Positions 22,696 through 24,961 of a stretch of 24,961 bases of DNA are shown here, in pieces. The position numbers and the translations under genes are program-made. Origin of the DNA: Thermoleophilaceae bacterium. GTDB taxonomy: Bacteria; Actinomycetota; Thermoleophilia; Solirubrobacterales; Thermoleophilaceae. How positions within the stretch are numbered: the first letter of the stretch is position 1; each line of letters begins with the position of its first letter. Where the stretch lies: NCBI GenBank assembly GCA_013813135.1, contig JACCSF010000036.1:1-24961 (forward strand), written 5' to 3'. The notes below the pieces were generated by a model that did not search any database, had not been told where the DNA came from, and saw nothing but the letters and a program-made list of their open reading frames with translations.

Positions 22696-23340
22696 ATGCG
22701 ACCTCGCCGCGCCTTCCCCGCCCTCGCCGTGGTGCTCGCCACGTCAGCAGCATTGGGGCCGCCTGCCGTGGCGGCGCCCGGCGAGGGAGGGGGAGTTGTC
22801 GCGGCGCCGCCCGCGCAGGAGACCGGCAGCGGCGGAGCCACCTACGGGCAGCCGGCGCCGAAGCGCAAGCGCCGTCGCGGGGCCCGGCCCACCTCCTCTC
22901 AGCTGTCCCCACACCGCTTCCCGATCGCCGGCAGCTTCGATTGGGGCGGGGCCGACGCGCGCTTCGGGGCCAGGCGCAAGGGCCACCGCCACCAGGGTCA
23001 GGATCTGGCCGCGGCCGCCGGCACGCCCGTGGTCGCCCCCTATCGGGGCGTCGTGACGGCGGTCCAGTACCAGGCCAGAGCCGCCGGGCACTACGTCGTG
23101 CTCCACGGCGACGACTACGACTACGTCTTCATGCACCTGCGCAGCGGCTCTATCGCCGTGCGGGAGGGCGAGCGCGTCAGCACCGGCGCGAGGATCGGCG
23201 AGGTCGGCAGCACCGGCGCCTCGTCGGGGCCGCACCTCCACTTCGAGATATGGGAAAGCCGCGGGTACGACGGCGGCCGGCCGCTCGACCCGCTGCCGCT
23301 GCTGGAGGCGTGGAGCGAGACTAGTCCAGCGTCAGGCTGA
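22696..23340 (+). CDS. Secreted M23-family (LytM-like) metallopeptidase
   Basis: The protein has 214 residues. Seen: a signal peptide of about 27 residues ending PPAVAA, a basic low-complexity linker (PAPKRKRRRGARP, 54-65), then an M23 domain from about 73 with HQGQDLAAAAGTPV (zinc ligands H99 and D103), MHL (H147) and GPHLHFEIW (H180, H182). All zinc and catalytic residues are present. Family knowledge: M23 enzymes cut peptidoglycan cross-bridges outside the cytoplasmic membrane. The GSFDWGGADARFGARRKGH lead-in is the form seen in actinobacterial peptidases of this group. The start ATG 22696 has only a weak GAAGAG upstream. The 3' end overlaps the convergent lipoprotein gene by 20 bp. Confidence 0.9.
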   Translation: MRPRRAFPALAVVLATSAALGPPAVAAPGEGGGVVAAPPAQETGSGGATYGQPAPKRKRRRGARPTSSQLSPHRFPIAGSFDWGGADARFGARRKGHRHQGQDLAAAAGTPVVAPYRGVVTAVQYQARAAGHYVVLHGDDYDYVFMHLRSGSIAVREGERVSTGARIGEVGSTGASSGPHLHFEIWESRGYDGGRPLDPLPLLEAWSETSPASG

Positions 23341-24823
23341 ACTTGCCCTTCATCCCGTCGGTGCTCGTGGCGATCGAGCCGCGCAGCTCGTCGAACGGGC
23401 GGGCGAAGACCGGAATGACGGGATCGGGCAATCCGAACTGCGGGGCGATCTGCTTCAGCACCTGACGGGCGATGCCCTCGGCGTCGGCCCTGACGACGAG
23501 CGAGCCGCCGGCGCCTTCCACCGCGGCGGGCTTCGCCGAGGCCAGCTCGTGGGCGCGCGCGGCGTCCGTGGCCGCGACCAGGGCCCCGCCGGCCATGCCG
23601 AAGACGAACGTGCCGCCGCCGGACAGCCGCGCCTCGTAGAGGTCGCCGCTGCGGCGCACGCCCTCGATGCCAAGGCCCGATCCCACCTGCGGGAGCGCCT
23701 TGGCGACCTTGTCGACGGTCTTCGCGAAGGCAGCGGGGTCCTTCACCTCGGCGCGGATGCCGAACTGGCCTGCGATCGTCGCCGAGACCGACAGGTTGCC
23801 GGTGAGCTGGGCGATCAGGTCCTTGTCGACATCGAGGTCGAGCTGCTGCGACAGCGCGCGCTTGCCCTGCTCGTAGTCGCCGAAGCTGTTCGGGTCCACC
23901 GCCTGGAGGGCGGACTCGAAGAAAGCCACGAGCTGGCCCGGGTCGCGCAGGCCGACGCCGATCTCGCTGGGGCGCTGGACGACCTCGGCCGCCTCGTCGC
24001 CGGAGGCGAGCGGCAGGTCCTCGTCGGTCAGGTCGCCCTCGGTGCGCAGGTTGAACTCGACGTCGATCGACTCCTTCTGCACCGAGACGGTCAGGCCCAG
24101 CGTGCGCAGCGCATCGACCCACTCGATCTTGCGCGCTGCCTTGGCGCCCTCGCTCTGGCCGAGCAGGCCCTGCACGTCCACGTAGACGCGCGCGAGCGCG
24201 TCGTCGGGCAGCCCTTCGAGGCCCTTGTTGAAGTCGTCCTCGGAGAGGCTGTCGCCGCCGTCGGCGCGCTTCAGCGCGTCCTCGAGCAGCTGCTTAGAGC
24301 CGGCCAGCACGACCACGTCGTCGTTGACCGCGAAGAAGGTGTCCTCGTCCTGGTACACGGTCGCGCCTGCCACGTCGCCCTGCTGCTTCGCCCCGGTCTT
24401 GTCGATCAGCGAGTCGAGCGCCTCAGTGTCCACCACCTGGAGGGCCGCCACGAATCCCGAGTCCGCCGAGTCGGACAAAAAGGACGTGACGTCGGTGGCG
24501 CTGATCACCGCCGGGTTGCCCAGCAGCGGCTTGATGTCCTTGTCGAAGTCGACGCCCTCCTGGCCCATGGACAGCTGCGCCTTGAGCAGCGCCTTGATCG
24601 TGTCCGCTCCGGGGAACCGGTTGAGGATGGCGTCGAGCGACTTGTACTGGTCGCCTTCGAGATCGGTGTCGATCGAGACCGCGAAGGGGGTCTCGGCGGG
24701 GACATAGGAGAGAACGGCTCCCGTGCCGCTCGAGCTGTTGTCGGCGCCGCCGCAGCCGGCGATGGCGACGGCCAGCACGGCGACGCAGGCGAATAGGGCG
24801 GCGAACGAGCGGATCGGCCTCAC
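23321..24823 (-). CDS. DUF3352-type lipoprotein
   Basis: The protein has 500 residues from GTG 24823. Seen: a lipoprotein signal with IAGC, lipidated Cys at 24, followed by GGADNSSSGTG; then SYVPAETPFAVSIDTDLEGDQ, GVDFDKDIKPLLGNPAVISAT and repeated paired segments of the form DDVVVLAGSKQLLEDAL and GGALVAATDAARAHELASA. This fits the DUF3352 family, tandem alpha/beta units of unknown function found in secreted actinobacterial and cyanobacterial proteins. There are no catalytic motifs. The sequence is rich in Asp and Glu, as expected for an exported protein. The start is supported by the signal peptide and by a TANNNT box 8 nt upstream. The role is unknown; a structural or binding role at the cell surface is possible. 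Confidence 0.87.
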   Translation of the reverse strand: MRPIRSFAALFACVAVLAVAIAGCGGADNSSSGTGAVLSYVPAETPFAVSIDTDLEGDQYKSLDAILNRFPGADTIKALLKAQLSMGQEGVDFDKDIKPLLGNPAVISATDVTSFLSDSADSGFVAALQVVDTEALDSLIDKTGAKQQGDVAGATVYQDEDTFFAVNDDVVVLAGSKQLLEDALKRADGGDSLSEDDFNKGLEGLPDDALARVYVDVQGLLGQSEGAKAARKIEWVDALRTLGLTVSVQKESIDVEFNLRTEGDLTDEDLPLASGDEAAEVVQRPSEIGVGLRDPGQLVAFFESALQAVDPNSFGDYEQGKRALSQQLDLDVDKDLIAQLTGNLSVSATIAGQFGIRAEVKDPAAFAKTVDKVAKALPQVGSGLGIEGVRRSGDLYEARLSGGGTFVFGMAGGALVAATDAARAHELASAKPAAVEGAGGSLVVRADAEGIARQVLKQIAPQFGLPDPVIPVFARPFDELRGSIATSTDGMKGKFSLTLD

Positions 24824-24831
24824 GCGGCGCG

Positions 24832-24837
24832 AGTCTA
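24832..24837 (-). promoter_or_regulatory. Leaderless-type -10 box (TAGACT) for the lipoprotein gene
   Basis: TAGACT on the minus strand ends 8 nt before GTG 24823; no Shine-Dalgarno sequence is present. Confidence 0.5.
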
Positions 24838-24865
24838 GCTACTTGCCCCGGATAAACCCCTGAGT

Positions 24866-24904
24866 CGAAACGGCCGCGCCGGGGGTGGTGGCGCGGCCGT
24901 TTCG
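24866..24904 (-). terminator. 15-bp perfect hairpin, probable terminator of the gene beyond the window
   Basis: CGAAACGGCCGCGCC at 24866-24880 pairs fully with GGCGCGGCCGTTTCG at 24890-24904 around a 9-nt loop. It is the strongest stem in the window. Read on the minus strand it follows a possible stop codon at 24944-24946 and precedes the lipoprotein promoter, the place expected for a terminator. Only a short TTT follows. Confidence 0.6.
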
Positions 24905-24920
24905 GGTGGTTGGTGGGTGG
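24904..24920 (+). repeat. G-rich tract with G-quadruplex potential
   Basis: GGGTGGTTGGTGGGTGG has five runs of two or three G with 1-2 nt loops on the plus strand, enough for a two-tier quadruplex. The hairpin loop just before it is also G-rich (GGGGGTGGT). Confidence 0.45.
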
Positions 24921-24943
24921 TCTTTCGACCGCCGCTGAGGATG

Positions 24944-24961
24944 TCAGGCGCTCTGGACGGC
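24944..24961 (-). CDS. Possible C-terminal end of a minus-strand gene (last five codons)
   Basis: Read on the minus strand the edge of the window gives AVQSA followed by TGA. The strong hairpin 40 bp later would then be its terminator. Five codons carry no functional information, so this is a suggestion from layout only. Confidence 0.25.
   Translation of the reverse strand, partial: AVQSA

Noticed and set aside
1..24961. CRISPR arrays, tRNA/rRNA genes, insertion sequences, prophage or toxin-antitoxin modules
   Set aside because: I looked on both strands for regularly spaced repeats, tRNA-like cloverleaf ends, transposase motifs and phage genes and saw none.

Overview
The window is very GC-rich, densely coded bacterial DNA, most probably from a high-GC actinobacterium and plausibly from the Thermoleophilia/Solirubrobacterales (inference). 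The reasons are a TIGR03842-type F420-dependent luciferase-like enzyme, a DtxR-type repressor, an ECF42 sigma factor with its DGPF partner, a glucosyl-3-phosphoglycerate synthase/phosphatase pair, a DNA-ligase/LigD-polymerase pair encoded as separate genes, and many leaderless-looking starts (a TANNNT box 6-8 nt before ATG/GTG). I see no tRNA, rRNA, CRISPR array, insertion sequence or phage gene.

Layout. 1-1136: the end of a PLP aminotransferase and an overlapping membrane protein. 1150-6827: a tightly coupled five-gene operon (F420-type oxidoreductase, hydantoinase/dihydropyrimidinase, M20 carbamoyl-amino-acid hydrolase, PaaK-like CoA ligase, enoyl-CoA hydratase). It reads as a catabolic route: a cyclic ureide or amide is opened, decarbamoylated, activated with CoA and processed as an acyl-CoA. 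6824-8829 (minus): a secreted beta-propeller protein and a DtxR/MntR-type regulator. 8866-11995 (plus): a short-chain dehydrogenase, an ATP-dependent DNA ligase, and a sugar-dehydrogenase-type beta-propeller whose two halves are in reversed order (an apparent circular permutation). 11985-13666 (minus): an ECF42 sigma factor and DGPF protein behind a match to the known ECF42 autoregulatory promoter. 13673-14680 (minus): a stand-alone LigD polymerase domain, divergent from a macrodomain - glycerate kinase - YihY series (14699-17038).

17016-17916 (minus) is a catalase-like peroxidase gene broken by a frameshift. A 181-bp spacer with three inverted repeats follows. 18110-19794 (minus) is a GpgS/GpgP-like pair, predicted to make glucosylglycerate. 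Divergent from it is an MrfA-like DEAD/DEAH helicase (19817-22126). The window ends with a small unknown protein, a secreted M23 peptidase-like protein, a DUF3352 lipoprotein, and a strong hairpin next to a G-quadruplex-like tract.

Organisation. Genes on the same strand usually overlap by 4-28 bp, which implies translational coupling. Four convergent pairs overlap at their 3' ends. Most first-in-operon genes have no Shine-Dalgarno sequence but do have a -10-like box directly before the start codon. The most notable items are the ureide/CoA operon, the permuted propeller, the ECF42 promoter match together with a missing ECF42 start codon, and the repeated leaderless architecture.
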